From Vandammella animalimorsus (GTDB taxonomy: Bacteria > Pseudomonadota > Gammaproteobacteria > Burkholderiales > Burkholderiaceae_C): DNA of 64,000 nt. Below, one piece after another: positions 8,527-17,434 of this stretch. Both the position numbers and the translations under genes were made by a program. The stretch covers positions 124,001-188,000 of the forward strand of contig NZ_NSJF01000005.1 in NCBI RefSeq assembly GCF_002285285.1, written 5' to 3'. Under the pieces are notes generated by a model that was not told where the DNA came from, searched no databases, and saw nothing but the letters and a program-made list of their open reading frames with translations. How positions within the stretch are numbered: position 1 is the stretch's first letter; every line of letters starts with the position of its first letter.

Positions 8527-9663
8527 TCAACCACCGAAGAAGCGTTTGAACTTGTCGGCAAAGGACTGGCTGCTGGGCGAATGCTTGCCGCCGCCTTTTT
8601 TCAGCGAGTCGTCCAGCTCCTTCAGGGTCTTGCGTTGGAATTCGGTGAGCTTGACCGGGATCTCCACCTGGATGTGGCAGTACAGATCGCCGGCAATGCT
8701 CGAGCGCAGGCCCTTGATGCCCTTGCCGCGCAGGCGGAATTGCTTGCCCGGCTGCGTGCCTTCGGGGATGTCGATGGCCGCCTTGCCTTCCAGCGTGGGC
8801 ACTTCGATCTCGCCGCCCAGCGCGGCGGTGGTCATGCTCACGGGCACGGTGCAGTGCAGGTCGTCGCCGTCGCGCTCGAAGATGTCGTGCGGCTTGACGC
8901 GCACCTCGATGTACAGATCGCCCGGCGGGCCGCCGTGGCTGCCCGGCTCGCCATTGCCGCTGGAGCGGATGCGCATGCCGTCGTCGATGCCGGCGGGGAT
9001 CTTGATTTCCAGGGTTTTCTGCGTCTTGAGTTTGCCCTGGCCGTGGCAGGCCGAGCAGGGCTCGGCAATGCGCTTGCCGCTGCCGTGGCAGCTGGGGCAG
9101 GTCTGCTGCACGCTGAAGAAGCCCTGGCGCATCTGCACCATGCCGCTGCCGTGGCAGGTCGAGCAGGTCTCGACTTTGGTGCCAGGGCGAGCGCCGCTGC
9201 CCTCGCAGGTGCTGCAGTCTTCCCACGAGGGGATTTTGATCTGCGCATCCTTGCCGCGGGCGGCTTCCTCCAGCGTGATTTCCATGGCGTAGCTCAGGTC
9301 GTTGCCTTTGTAGACCTGCCGCCCGCCGCCACGGCGCTGGTTGAAGATGTCGCCAAAGATGTCGCCAAAGGCCTCGGCAAAGCCGCCAAAGCCTTCGGCG
9401 CCGCCGCCAAAGCCGCCGCGCATGTTCGGGTCCACGCCGGCGTGGCCGTACTGGTCGTAGGCGGCGCGCTTTTGCGGATCGGAGAGGATTTCGTAGGCCT
9501 CCTTGCCCTTCTTGAAGCGGGCCTCGGCGCTGGCCTTGGCCTCATCGCCCTGGTGGCGATCCGGGTGGTACTTGGAGGACAGCTTGCGGTAAGCCTTTTT
9601 GATTTCGTCGTCGCTGGCGTTTTTGGGAACGCCCAGCACTTCGTAGTAATCGCGTTTGGACAT
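8527..9663 (-). CDS. dnaJ: Chaperone protein DnaJ
   Basis: A 378-residue type I J-protein, co-chaperone that stimulates DnaK ATPase and delivers substrates. The J domain is at residues 1-70 with the HPD motif (KYHPDRHQG). A Gly/Phe-rich linker follows (about 75-130), then the zinc-binding domain with four CxxCxGxG repeats ([32 protein letters not shown]) and the C-terminal substrate-binding domains. The ATG at 9663 gives the usual [12 protein letters not shown] start. dnaK lies upstream, but a toxin-antitoxin remnant separates them, so dnaJ may rely on readthrough or a promoter inside that insert. Confidence 0.98.
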   Translation of the reverse strand: MSKRDYYEVLGVPKNASDDEIKKAYRKLSSKYHPDRHQGDEAKASAEARFKKGKEAYEILSDPQKRAAYDQYGHAGVDPNMRGGFGGGAEGFGGFAEAFGDIFGDIFNQRRGGGRQVYKGNDLSYAMEITLEEAARGKDAQIKIPSWEDCSTCEGSGARPGTKVETCSTCHGSGMVQMRQGFFSVQQTCPSCHGSGKRIAEPCSACHGQGKLKTQKTLEIKIPAGIDDGMRIRSSGNGEPGSHGGPPGDLYIEVRVKPHDIFERDGDDLHCTVPVSMTTAALGGEIEVPTLEGKAAIDIPEGTQPGKQFRLRGKGIKGLRSSIAGDLYCHIQVEIPVKLTEFQRKTLKELDDSLKKGGGKHSPSSQSFADKFKRFFGG

Positions 9664-9682
9664 GGGGATCGCAGGGGAGAAA

Positions 9683-9925
9683 TCAAAGCGCGTCGTCGGG
9701 CAAGGGGCGATTGCCCTGTGCGCGGACGGCATCGAGCACGGCCTGGTATTGGTCTTCGCAGGCGCGTCGGCTGCGCGATTGGAGGTAATCCTCGGTCTTG
9801 AGGGCGGAGATTTTTTCGGCCAGCGCCAGGGCGATCAGGTGATCCACCGAAATGCCTTCTTCCGCCGCCAGCTGGCGCGCCATGGCGTGCAGGGATTCAG
9901 GCAGATGAACGTTCAGGGCAGACAT
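9683..9925 (-). CDS. Ribbon-helix-helix antitoxin-like protein
   Basis: An 80-residue protein beginning [20 protein letters not shown], the beta strand plus helix of Arc/CopG/HicB-type DNA-binding antitoxins, followed by [19 protein letters not shown]. The C-terminal part would wrap the partner toxin. An AGGAACC Shine-Dalgarno precedes the ATG. The start overlaps the end of the PIN gene by 13 bp, so the pair is translationally coupled in the order toxin-antitoxin, the reverse of the usual arrangement. It sits between dnaK and dnaJ. The antitoxin reads intact although its toxin is broken. Confidence 0.75.
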   Translation of the reverse strand: MSALNVHLPESLHAMARQLAAEEGISVDHLIALALAEKISALKTEDYLQSRSRRACEDQYQAVLDAVRAQGNRPLPDDAL

Positions 9926-10361
9926 GGCGGTTCCTCACTGAGCTGTTGCAGCCATTGCTGCGGGGTCAACACTTCGATGCCCAGCTGGGCGGCAGGCTGG
10001 AGATCGCGTGTGTTGAAAGTGACGATGGCTTGCGCCTGCGCCGCCAGGGCCACCTCCAGTACCAGATCGTCACTGGCATCCTTGGCATGGGGGCGCCAAA
10101 GATAGTGGATGGTGGTGTGCTGGCCGCGTGCACACAGGTAGTCGAGAAAAGCATGCAATTGCGCCTGGCTCAGACCCAACTGGGGCAGATGCCGCAGCAG
10201 CACGGCTTCGTATTCCAGCACCAGCGGTACAGAGACCGCAGGCCGCAAGCGGTTCTGCTGCAGCAGTTCCAACAAGCGGAACGACGCACCATGCGGCGAA
10301 CGCAGCCCGGCCACCAAACGTTGGTGTCCAGAACCACGGGCGCTGCAGGTGCGTCGCGCAT
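9913..10361 (-). pseudogene. PIN-domain toxin, frameshifted
   Basis: The first frame (from ATG 10361) gives MRDAPAAPVVLDTNV, the first strand of a PIN-family RNase with its catalytic Asp. It then runs out of frame. The second frame continues with VAGLRSPHGASFRLLELLQQ and the rest of a PIN domain, including the conserved acidic segment DASDDLVLEVALAA and VTFNTRDL. The switch falls at the A run 10316-10318 on the plus strand: one more A would restore a continuous VLDTNVLVAGLRSP. Translation from the alternative TTG at 10317 would lack the first catalytic Asp. The toxin, presumably a ribonuclease, therefore looks inactive; a sequencing homopolymer error is the main alternative. Confidence 0.8.
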
Positions 10362-10388
10362 GGCAAAGCAGCCGAAGGGACTTGCCGC

Positions 10389-12323
10389 TCAGTCCTTCTT
10401 GACTTCCTTGACCTCGGCGTCGACGACATCGTCGTCCTGCGCCTTGGTGCCTGCGCCGGCTGCGCCCGCATCGGCGGTGGCACCTGCGCCGGCAGCGGCC
10501 TGGGCATCGGCGTAGATTTTCTCGCCCAGCTTCTGGCTGGCCGTCATCAGCGCGGCCGATTGGCTGGTGATGGCGTCCTTGTCGTCACCCTTGAGGGCTG
10601 CTTCCAGGTCGGCGGCGGCTTTCTCGATGGCCTCCTTGTCGGCGGCGTCGAGCTTGTCGCCATGCTCGGCCAGGGACTTGCGCACGCCGTGCAGCGCGGC
10701 TTCGCCTTCATTCTTGGCCTGCACCAGTTCGAGCTTTTTCTTGTCCTCGGCGGCGTTGAGCTCGGCGTCTTTCACCATTTGCTGGATTTCGTCCTCGGAG
10801 AGGCCGGAGTTGGCCTTGATGGTGATTTTGTTTTCCTTGCCCGTGCCCTTGTCCTTGGCCGAGACGTGCAGGATGCCGTTGGCGTCGATGTCGAAGCTCA
10901 CCTCGATCTGCGGCGTGCCGCGCGGCGCGGGGGCAATGCCCTCCAGGTTGAATTCGCCCAGCAGCTTGTTGCCTGCGGCCATCTCGCGCTCGCCCTGGTA
11001 GACCTTGATGGTCACGGCCGGCTGGTTGTCGTCGGCGGTGGAGAAGGTCTGCGCGTGCTTGGTCGGGATGGTGGTGTTCTTGGTGATCATCTTGGTCATC
11101 ACGCCGCCCAGGGTTTCAATGCCCAGCGACAGCGGGGTGACGTCCAGCAGCAGCACGTCGGAGCGGTCGCCCGAGAGCACCTGGCCCTGGATGGCTGCGC
11201 CCACGGCCACGGCTTCGTCGGGGTTGACGTCGCGGCGCGGCTCCTTGCCGAAGAACTCCTTGACCTTCTCCTGCACCTTGGGCATGCGGGTTTGGCCGCC
11301 CACCAGGATCACGTCGTCGATGTCCGAAACCTTCACGCCCGCATCCTTGATGGCCACGCGGCAAGGCTCGATGGAGCGCTCGATCAAATCGTCCACCAGC
11401 GACTCCAGCTTGGCGCGCGTGAGCTTGATGTTCAGGTGCTTGGGGCCAGAGGCGTCGGCGGTGATGTAGGGCAGGTTGATGTCGGTCTGCGTGCTGTTGG
11501 ACAGCTCGATCTTGGCCTTCTCGGCCGCTTCCTTCAGGCGTTGCAGGGCCAGCACGTCCTTGGAGAGGTCAACGCCTTGCTCCTTTTTGAACTCATCGAT
11601 GATGTAGTTGATGATGCGCTGGTCGAAGTCCTCGCCGCCCAGGAAGGTGTCGCCGTTGGTGGAGAGCACCTCGAACTGCTTCTCGCCATCGACGTCGGCG
11701 ATTTCGATGATGGACACGTCAAACGTGCCGCCGCCCAGGTCGTACACGGCGATCTTGCGGTCGCCCTTGCCGGCCTTGTCCAGGCCGAAGGCCAGGGCCG
11801 CAGCGGTGGGTTCGTTGATGATGCGCTTGACTTCCAGCCCGGCGATGCGGCCGGCATCCTTGGTGGCCTGGCGCTGGGCGTCGTTGAAGTAGGCCGGCAC
11901 GGTGATGACGGCTTCGGTCACAGGCTCGCCCAGGAAGTCCTCGGCGGTTTTCTTCATCTTGCGCAGGATTTCGGCGCTGACCTGCTGGGGCGCAAGCTTC
12001 TCGCCACGGGCTTCGACCCAGGCGTCGCCGTTGTCGGCCTTGACGATCTTGTAGGGCATCTTGTCGATGTCCTTTTGCACCTCGGCATCCTCAAAGCGGC
12101 GGCCGATCAGGCGCTTGACGGCGTAGATGGTGTTGGCCGCGTTGGTCACGGCCTGGCGCTTGGCCGATGCGCCCACGAGGATTTCGCCATCTTGCTGGTA
12201 GGCGACGATGGACGGCGTGGTGCGCGCGCCTTCGCTGTTCTCGATGACGCGGGTGCTGTTGCCTTCCATCACGGACACGCAGCTGTTGGTCGTGCCCAGG
12301 TCGATGCCAATGATTTTTGCCAT
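10389..12323 (-). CDS. dnaK: Chaperone protein DnaK (Hsp70)
   Basis: A 644-residue Hsp70. The N-terminal ATPase domain (about 1-385) opens [20 protein letters not shown] and contains the phosphate loop [15 protein letters not shown] and the [11 protein letters not shown] segment. The linker [15 protein letters not shown] leads into the substrate-binding domain. The tail ends in the acidic [15 protein letters not shown], equivalent to the DnaK C-terminus that aids refolding. It works with GrpE (upstream) and DnaJ (downstream). A sigma-32-like promoter at 12382-12411 lies 60-90 bp upstream, and a MITE separates it from grpE, so dnaK is probably transcribed on its own under heat shock. Confidence 0.98.
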   Translation of the reverse strand: MAKIIGIDLGTTNSCVSVMEGNSTRVIENSEGARTTPSIVAYQQDGEILVGASAKRQAVTNAANTIYAVKRLIGRRFEDAEVQKDIDKMPYKIVKADNGDAWVEARGEKLAPQQVSAEILRKMKKTAEDFLGEPVTEAVITVPAYFNDAQRQATKDAGRIAGLEVKRIINEPTAAALAFGLDKAGKGDRKIAVYDLGGGTFDVSIIEIADVDGEKQFEVLSTNGDTFLGGEDFDQRIINYIIDEFKKEQGVDLSKDVLALQRLKEAAEKAKIELSNSTQTDINLPYITADASGPKHLNIKLTRAKLESLVDDLIERSIEPCRVAIKDAGVKVSDIDDVILVGGQTRMPKVQEKVKEFFGKEPRRDVNPDEAVAVGAAIQGQVLSGDRSDVLLLDVTPLSLGIETLGGVMTKMITKNTTIPTKHAQTFSTADDNQPAVTIKVYQGEREMAAGNKLLGEFNLEGIAPAPRGTPQIEVSFDIDANGILHVSAKDKGTGKENKITIKANSGLSEDEIQQMVKDAELNAAEDKKKLELVQAKNEGEAALHGVRKSLAEHGDKLDAADKEAIEKAAADLEAALKGDDKDAITSQSAALMTASQKLGEKIYADAQAAAGAGATADAGAAGAGTKAQDDDVVDAEVKEVKKD

Positions 12324-12381
12324 GTGTTTGGACTCCTGTTGGATTGATTTTCGGGATCCGCAAAGGATCGCATTGAGCGCT

Positions 12382-12411
12382 ATCTAGGGTCGGCCGCCCT
12401 GGCTTCAAGGG
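12382..12411 (-). promoter_or_regulatory. Sigma-32-like heat-shock promoter of dnaK
   Basis: On the minus strand CCCTTGAAG (12411-12403) and CCCTAGAT (12389-12382) are separated by 13 nt, matching the CTTGAAA / CCCCATnT sigma-32 consensus. It is positioned just after the MITE and about 60 bp before the dnaK start codon. Confidence 0.6.
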
Positions 12412-12483
12412 CCGGCCTGCAGAAAAATGTGCCCTGGGGCGGCCTGGCCTGGACGGTGGCCAGCTTCTTTGAACAGGCTTTTA

Positions 12484-12644
12484 GAGCCTGTTCAAAATCT
12501 TTGCACGGCGGTCAAGAGAGCGGATTTGGGCGCTCTGCTGCGTTGCAAAGCCTCGCCATAGCCCCAGCTATGGCTGCGTTTTGCGCCTTGCAGCCCATCC
12601 CAAACCGCTTCTTGCCCACTCGCGCCGGGATTTTTAACAGGCTC
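12484..12644. repeat. Palindromic MITE-like element, copy A (161 bp)
   Basis: The ends are near-perfect inverted repeats (GAGCCTGTTCAAAATC left; the right end differs at one base within GATTTTTAACAGGCTC). The inside is also an imperfect palindrome centred on CCATAGC-CCCA-GCTATGG. It is flanked by TTA on both sides (12481-12483 and 12645-12647), a 3-bp target duplication of the TNA type seen for IS1031-group IS5 elements. The right-hand TTA is the complement of the grpE TAA stop codon. A separate element end (TTGAACAGGC, 12469-12478) lies just to the left. It carries no coding capacity. Confidence 0.75.
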
Positions 12645-13262
12645 TTAGGCCGCAACGGTGACCAGGGCCGGGCGCAGGATGCGCTCGCCAATGGCATAGC
12701 CTTTTTGCAGCACGCTGACGATGGTGCCGCTTTCCTGCTCGGCCGGCACGGCGCTGATGGCCTGGTGCAGGTTGGGGTCGAACTTGCTGCCCAGCTCTGG
12801 CGCGATGGGGCTGAGCTTGTGGCGCTCGAACACCGACAGCAGCTGCTGCTGCGTGGCGCGCGTGCCTTCGAGCAATTGCTCGGCGCTGGCCGCTTCAATG
12901 GCCAGCGCAGCGTCCAGGCTGTCGGCCACGGCCAGCAAGTCCTGTGCAAACGATTCAATGCCGAACTTGCGCGCCTTGGCCACGTCGTCCTCGGCGCGGC
13001 GGCGGGCGTTGTCGGCATCGGCCTTGGCGCGCAGGTACTGGTCAGAGAGCTCAGCATTCTTGCTTTGCAGCGCCTGCAGCTGCTGGGCGTTGGACTTGAG
13101 CTGCTCGATCTCGGCGTACAGGCCGGCCAGCTCTTCGTTGACGTCGGCGGGCTCGCCCATGTCGCTTGGTTTGGCATTGTCTGCACCCTCGGGCAGATCG
13201 GCCTCGGGCTGGCCTGCATGGGAAGCAGAAAGGGGCGAATGGGGATCGTGTGGCATGGACAT
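12645..13262 (-). CDS. grpE: Nucleotide exchange factor GrpE
   Basis: A 205-residue protein with an acidic, disordered N-terminus, a long coiled-coil helix (about residues 40-110; ELAGLYAEIEQLKSNAQQLQ) and the beta-wing region with VFERHKLSPIAPELGSKFDPNLHQAI and GTIVSVLQKGYAIGERILRPALV. It releases ADP from DnaK. The start could be ATG 13262 or ATG 13256 two codons later; neither has a strong Shine-Dalgarno. A sigma-32-like promoter lies 120 bp upstream. The TAA stop codon directly abuts the end of a MITE, so nothing of the protein is lost. Confidence 0.95.
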   Translation of the reverse strand: MSMPHDPHSPLSASHAGQPEADLPEGADNAKPSDMGEPADVNEELAGLYAEIEQLKSNAQQLQALQSKNAELSDQYLRAKADADNARRRAEDDVAKARKFGIESFAQDLLAVADSLDAALAIEAASAEQLLEGTRATQQQLLSVFERHKLSPIAPELGSKFDPNLHQAISAVPAEQESGTIVSVLQKGYAIGERILRPALVTVAA

Positions 13263-13388
13263 GGCAGACAAAAGAAAAACAGCGCACCGCATGCGGCGCG
13301 ACAAGTCAAGAAAAATGGCTTGCAATGCACCACCGCCCTAGGGGCTGCATGCAGCAAGTTGGCAAATGATTTGCGCAGTCCCCATGCG

Positions 13389-13418
13389 TTTGGGGGCATT
13401 GGGGCGACTTTTCAAGGG
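13389..13418 (-). promoter_or_regulatory. Sigma-32-like heat-shock promoter of grpE
   Basis: The minus strand reads CCCTTGAAAA (13418-13409), a 12-13-nt spacer and CCCCCAAA (13396-13389), close to the sigma-32 consensus. It has the same geometry as the element before dnaK. The predicted leader to the grpE start is about 120 nt. Confidence 0.6.
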
Positions 13419-13491
13419 CTGGGCGGCAAAAGTGGCCGCGCCTGGCTGGCAGCGCGGCGCGACTGGGGTGCGCCTGTGTCGGCGCGGCGGC

Positions 13492-15048
13492 TTACAGCCA
13501 GCCCAGCAGTGGCCAGTAGCTCATCGCCATGAGCAGCATCAGCAGGTAGCCGACGATGGTCAACACGATGCCGACCTTGGCGAACTCCTTGGCGGTGAAG
13601 GTCTCCGTGCCCAGGCAGACCATGTTCTGCGGCGCGTTGATGGGCAGGATGAAGCCATAACTGATGACGAAGCCCAGCAGCATCGACAGGCCCAGCTGCA
13701 CCTGCGGCGTGAGGGCGGCGTTGTCCTGGCCGATGGTGTGGAACATGACGATCATGATTGGCATGAACAATGAGGCCATGGCCGTGGCGCTGGCAAAGCC
13801 CAGGTGGATGAGGATCAAAAACGCCGCCAGGATGGCAAAGATCATGAACGGCGAGAGGCTTTGCAGCCCTGCGGCGCGCACCACCCAGTCGCCCAGCCAG
13901 CGGCCAGCGCCCGTGTTGAGCAGCGCCGTGCCCAGGCTGATGCCCACGCCGAACACCAGGATCGTGCCCCAGGGCGCGCGCTTTTGCACCTCCTTCCAGT
14001 GGATCACGCCGATGCCCGGCAGCAACAGCAGCGTCAGGCCCACGGCGGTGACGGTCGTGGTGTCGATGCGGTGCAGCAATCCGCCGCCGGTGGCCCAGAA
14101 GAACAGCAGCGCCAGCATGGTCAGCAGCAGGCGCAGCTGGTTGCCGGGCATGGGGCCCAGGGCCTGCAGCTCGTGGGCGATGGCCTGCTTGCCGCCGGGG
14201 ATCTCATCGGCCTCGGGCGGCATGAACTTGAGCACGGTGAAGTACAGCACCGCCGACATGGCGATCGACCAGGGCCCGCCGGCAATCAGCCAATCGAACC
14301 ACGAGACCTGTTGGCCGATGTGCGTTTGCATGAAGCCAATGGTCAGCAGGTTTTGCGCCGCCGCCGTCTGGATGGCCACGTTCCAGACGCTGGTGGCCTG
14401 CGCCACCATGATGAAGATGCCCACGGCAATGCGCGAGCGCTTGTCCACCCCATAGGCGGCGACGATGCCGCTCATGATGGGCACGATGCAGGCCACGCGC
14501 GCCGTGGCGCTGGGCACGAGCAGGCTCAGCACGATGGTCACCGCGATCACGCCCAGCAAAATGCGCCGTGTGCTGGTGCCCACGATGTTGAGAATGAGCA
14601 AGGCAATGCGCCGATCCAGCCCGGTGTGGCTCATGGCCGCAGCCAGAAAGGTGGCGCCGGCCACCAACGCCCAGGCCGGGCTGGCAAAGCCCGCCAGCGC
14701 CATGCCCATGGCCTTGCTGGTGGTGATCAGCTGCGCCGGCGGATCCTGGGCGATGAAGGCCTTGGCCGCGTCGAGCTTGACCTGTGGCGAGAAGCCCACC
14801 AGCAGCGCAATCAGCGCCACGATGCCGATGCAGCTGACTTCGTAGCTCACGCTTTCGCTGACCCAGACCACCACGGCAAACAGCAACACGGCCAGCATGC
14901 GGTGCCCGGCAGTGGACAGCCCCTCGGGCGTGGGCAGGGCCAACACCAGCAGCAGCGCCGCCAGCGCGGCCAGCAGGCCAATGGGGATGGGGAATTTGCT
15001 GCCAGGCGGCGTAGGGGCAGGGGCCTGGGCGGCATGGGCTGTGGTCAT
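13492..15048 (-). CDS. DASS/SLC13-family dicarboxylate/anion symporter
   Basis: A 518-residue polytopic inner-membrane protein. The start at 15048 has an ideal AAGGAGG Shine-Dalgarno. The conserved SLC13 features are present twice: SLLVPSATARVACIVPI in the first half and FASATAMASLFMPIMIVMF with GFILPINAPQNMVCLGTETF near the end. Family members couple Na+ to uptake of di- and tricarboxylates or sulfate. It is an intact paralogue of the interrupted transporter at 472-1887, though of a different subgroup by sequence. It lies downstream of trpB but is separated from it by a terminator, so it is an independent unit. Confidence 0.88.
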   Translation of the reverse strand: MTTAHAAQAPAPTPPGSKFPIPIGLLAALAALLLVLALPTPEGLSTAGHRMLAVLLFAVVVWVSESVSYEVSCIGIVALIALLVGFSPQVKLDAAKAFIAQDPPAQLITTSKAMGMALAGFASPAWALVAGATFLAAAMSHTGLDRRIALLILNIVGTSTRRILLGVIAVTIVLSLLVPSATARVACIVPIMSGIVAAYGVDKRSRIAVGIFIMVAQATSVWNVAIQTAAAQNLLTIGFMQTHIGQQVSWFDWLIAGGPWSIAMSAVLYFTVLKFMPPEADEIPGGKQAIAHELQALGPMPGNQLRLLLTMLALLFFWATGGGLLHRIDTTTVTAVGLTLLLLPGIGVIHWKEVQKRAPWGTILVFGVGISLGTALLNTGAGRWLGDWVVRAAGLQSLSPFMIFAILAAFLILIHLGFASATAMASLFMPIMIVMFHTIGQDNAALTPQVQLGLSMLLGFVISYGFILPINAPQNMVCLGTETFTAKEFAKVGIVLTIVGYLLMLLMAMSYWPLLGWL

Positions 15049-15205
15049 GAATCCTCCTTGTCTGTGCCGGTGGCGCACGCTGCTGCCGGCTGCGCTGTTG
15101 TTGTGGGTGTGTGCATAACACACTCTAAGTGCCGGGCGTGGCCAGGGGCAGGGTTGTTGAGCGGGCTGCGCAGTTTCTGCGCGCAGCCATGCTCGTCAGG
15201 CAGGC

Positions 15206-15243
15206 AAAAAAATGCGCGGCCGCTGTGTGTTCAGTGGCCGCGC
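15206..15243 (-). terminator. Intrinsic terminator of trpB
   Basis: On the minus strand an 8-bp GC-only stem (GCGCGGCC / GGCCGCGC) is followed by seven T residues. It lies about 30-70 bp after the trpB stop. Confidence 0.8.
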
Positions 15244-15273
15244 AGGCGGGTTCATGGCATTGGCTGATGCGTG

Positions 15274-16485
15274 TCACAGCCCGAGCTTGTCGGCCACGTA
15301 GTCGGCATCCTTGTCGCCGCGCCCGGAGAGGTTGACCAGGATGTGCCGATCGGCAGGCAGCGTGGCCGCACTGCGCATGGCCCAGGCCACTGCGTGCGCG
15401 CTTTCCAGCGCCGGGATGATGCCCTCGACGCGCGACAGGGTCATGAAGGCCTGCAGCGCTTCCTCATCGCTGGCGGTCTGGTACTGCACCCGGCCAATGT
15501 CCTTGAGGTAGCTGTGCTGCGGGCCGACGCCCGGATAGTCCAGCCCCGAGGCAATCGAATGCACCGCCGCCGGCACGCCTTCGGCCTCTTCCAGCACATA
15601 GCAGGCCATGCCGTGGATGTGCCCCGGATGGCCGCGCGTGAGCGTGGCCGAATGGCGGCCAGGCTTGTCCAGCCCCTCGCCAGCGGGCTCGACGCCCACC
15701 AACTGCACATCGGCATCGTCCAGAAAGGCGGTGAACATGCCGATGGCGTTGGAGCCGCCGCCCACGCAGGCGGTGACAAAGTCGGGCAGGCGGCCATGTT
15801 TGGCGAGGAACTGCGCGCGCGCCTCGCGGCCAATGATGGCCTGGAAATCGCGCACCATCTTCGGAAACGGATGCGGTCCGACCACCGAGCCGATGGCATA
15901 CAGATAGTCCTGCGGGTTCTTCAGGTATTCCTCGAAGGCGCTGTCCACCGCCTCCTTCAAGGTGGCCGCGCCGCGCGTCACCGCCACCAGTTTGCAGCCC
16001 AGGATGCGCATCTTGGTGACGTTGGGATGCTCCTTTTCCACATCCACCTGCCCCATGTGGATCTCGCAGGGGATGCCGACCATGGCGCAGGCGGTGGCCA
16101 GCGCTACGCCATGCTGGCCGGCGCCGGTTTCGGCGATCACCTTCTTCTTGCCCATGAAGCGCGCCAGCAGCGCCTCGCCCAGGCAGTGGTTGATCTTGTG
16201 CGCGCCGGTGTGGTTGAGGTCTTCGCGCTTCAAGTGGATTTGCGCGCCGCCCAGCTGCGCCGACAGGCGCCTGGCGTGGAAGATGGGGCTGGGGCGGCCG
16301 ACGTAATCGGCAAACAGCTCGGCCAGCTCCTGCTGGAAATCCTTGCGCTGTCGAATGTCTTCATAGGCCCGGTCGATCTCGTCCATCGCCTGTTTGAGTT
16401 CGGGCGGGATGAACTGGCCGCCGTAGGGGCCGAAGAAGCCCTGGGCATCGGGCATGGGGGCGAAGGTCGGGGTGGGCGAATTCAT
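15274..16485 (-). CDS. trpB: Tryptophan synthase beta chain (solitary copy)
   Basis: A 403-residue PLP enzyme of the TrpB1 type that joins indole and serine to tryptophan. Lys97 in HTGAHKIN is the PLP Schiff-base residue; AETGAGQHG carries the catalytic Glu, and GGGSNAIG is the phosphate-binding loop. The N-terminus ([18 protein letters not shown]) is typical. The start ATG 16485 was preferred; an ATG at 16521 would add 12 residues. No trpA or trpF adjoins it: downstream is a terminator and an anion transporter, upstream an unrelated lipoprotein. It may be a second trpB used to salvage indole, or the main gene relocated from its operon. Confidence 0.93.
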   Translation of the reverse strand: MNSPTPTFAPMPDAQGFFGPYGGQFIPPELKQAMDEIDRAYEDIRQRKDFQQELAELFADYVGRPSPIFHARRLSAQLGGAQIHLKREDLNHTGAHKINHCLGEALLARFMGKKKVIAETGAGQHGVALATACAMVGIPCEIHMGQVDVEKEHPNVTKMRILGCKLVAVTRGAATLKEAVDSAFEEYLKNPQDYLYAIGSVVGPHPFPKMVRDFQAIIGREARAQFLAKHGRLPDFVTACVGGGSNAIGMFTAFLDDADVQLVGVEPAGEGLDKPGRHSATLTRGHPGHIHGMACYVLEEAEGVPAAVHSIASGLDYPGVGPQHSYLKDIGRVQYQTASDEEALQAFMTLSRVEGIIPALESAHAVAWAMRSAATLPADRHILVNLSGRGDKDADYVADKLGL

Positions 16486-16609
16486 GGCCTGTTTGATGTC
16501 AGTCAATGCTTTGGATGGCACGGGAGAGCATCAAAGCATCGCGCTGGCACGCACACTGGGCGAGCTTGGCGTGCCAGGCGTATGGCTTTGACGGGGCGTT
16601 GGCTGGCGC

Positions 16610-17332
16610 TTACTCGAAGATGTCCTTGTGCCACTCGTGCAGCGAGGTTTCGAGCAAATCCAGCGCTTGCTCGGGCGTCAGGGGCGCGCCCTGGGCGTCG
16701 GTGCCGCCGATGTCGACGATTTCATCGTTTTGCGCCATGCCGCTGACGCTGCGCTGCGTGCCCGGCTCGCGCGCGAAGAAGGGCCCTTCGAGCAGGCCAT
16801 CGCGCCAGCTGAACAGCGAGCGCTCGGAGCCATCGTTGTTGTAGTAGACATCGCGCCCGTGCAACTGGCCGCCGCGGTAGCCGGTGCGGCCGCGCACTTC
16901 GCCGCTGGGGCGGTAGTAGACGATCTCGCCCTCCTGGGCGATGACTTCCCACTCCTGCAGATTGGCGCTGGCCTCGACGGCGAAGGCATCTGTCTGCGCA
17001 GCGCCGTTGGACTGGTACATGTCCTGGATCAGGTGCTGGCCGGCGTTGTTCTTGCCCAGATAAATGCGGTAGAAGCCGCGCTCCTGCGGCGCTTGCATCA
17101 GCTGACCTTCCTGAGGCGTATCGGCTGCGCCAAAGTAGGCAATGATGGCCTGGCCCTTGGCGTCCAGCGCCAGCACCGGCACCGGTGACGCCAGCGCCTG
17201 GGTCTTGGCCGCCAGGTCTTGCGCTGTAGGCGTGGTCGGGGCGCTCTGGCAGGCCATCAGCAGCGGCAGGGCTGCGGCCACTACGGCTGCCAGGGCGGCG
17301 CGGGGTTTCATGGCATACACGCTTTTTTTCAT
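16610..17332 (-). CDS. Putative lipoprotein with MORN-like repeats
   Basis: A 240-residue protein. The ATG at 17332 has a GGGAGAA Shine-Dalgarno. The signal sequence ends in a lipobox, LLMAC, with Cys28 as the predicted lipid-modified residue. Residues about 145-200 contain YYRPSGEVRGRTGYRGGQLHGRDVYYNNDG, which resembles MORN-type repeats found in YwqK-like proteins. No catalytic motif is evident. Its position between trpB and an FAD-dependent oxidoreductase gives no functional clue. Confidence 0.7.
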   Translation of the reverse strand: MKKSVYAMKPRAALAAVVAAALPLLMACQSAPTTPTAQDLAAKTQALASPVPVLALDAKGQAIIAYFGAADTPQEGQLMQAPQERGFYRIYLGKNNAGQHLIQDMYQSNGAAQTDAFAVEASANLQEWEVIAQEGEIVYYRPSGEVRGRTGYRGGQLHGRDVYYNNDGSERSLFSWRDGLLEGPFFAREPGTQRSVSGMAQNDEIVDIGGTDAQGAPLTPEQALDLLETSLHEWHKDIFE

Positions 17333-17434
17333 GCTCGGTTCTCCCAAAAACAGTGAATGGCCCTGCCGCCGCGAGCGTTTTGCCAATGTCGGGCTAGCCA
17401 GCGGGCGAGCAGGGCGGGGGCTTATCGGCAAGCG

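Noticed and set aside
10128-12347. 739-codon open frame on the plus strand opposite dnaK
   Set aside because: Antisense to dnaK; the composition follows from dnaK codon bias. No ribosome-binding site or homology.
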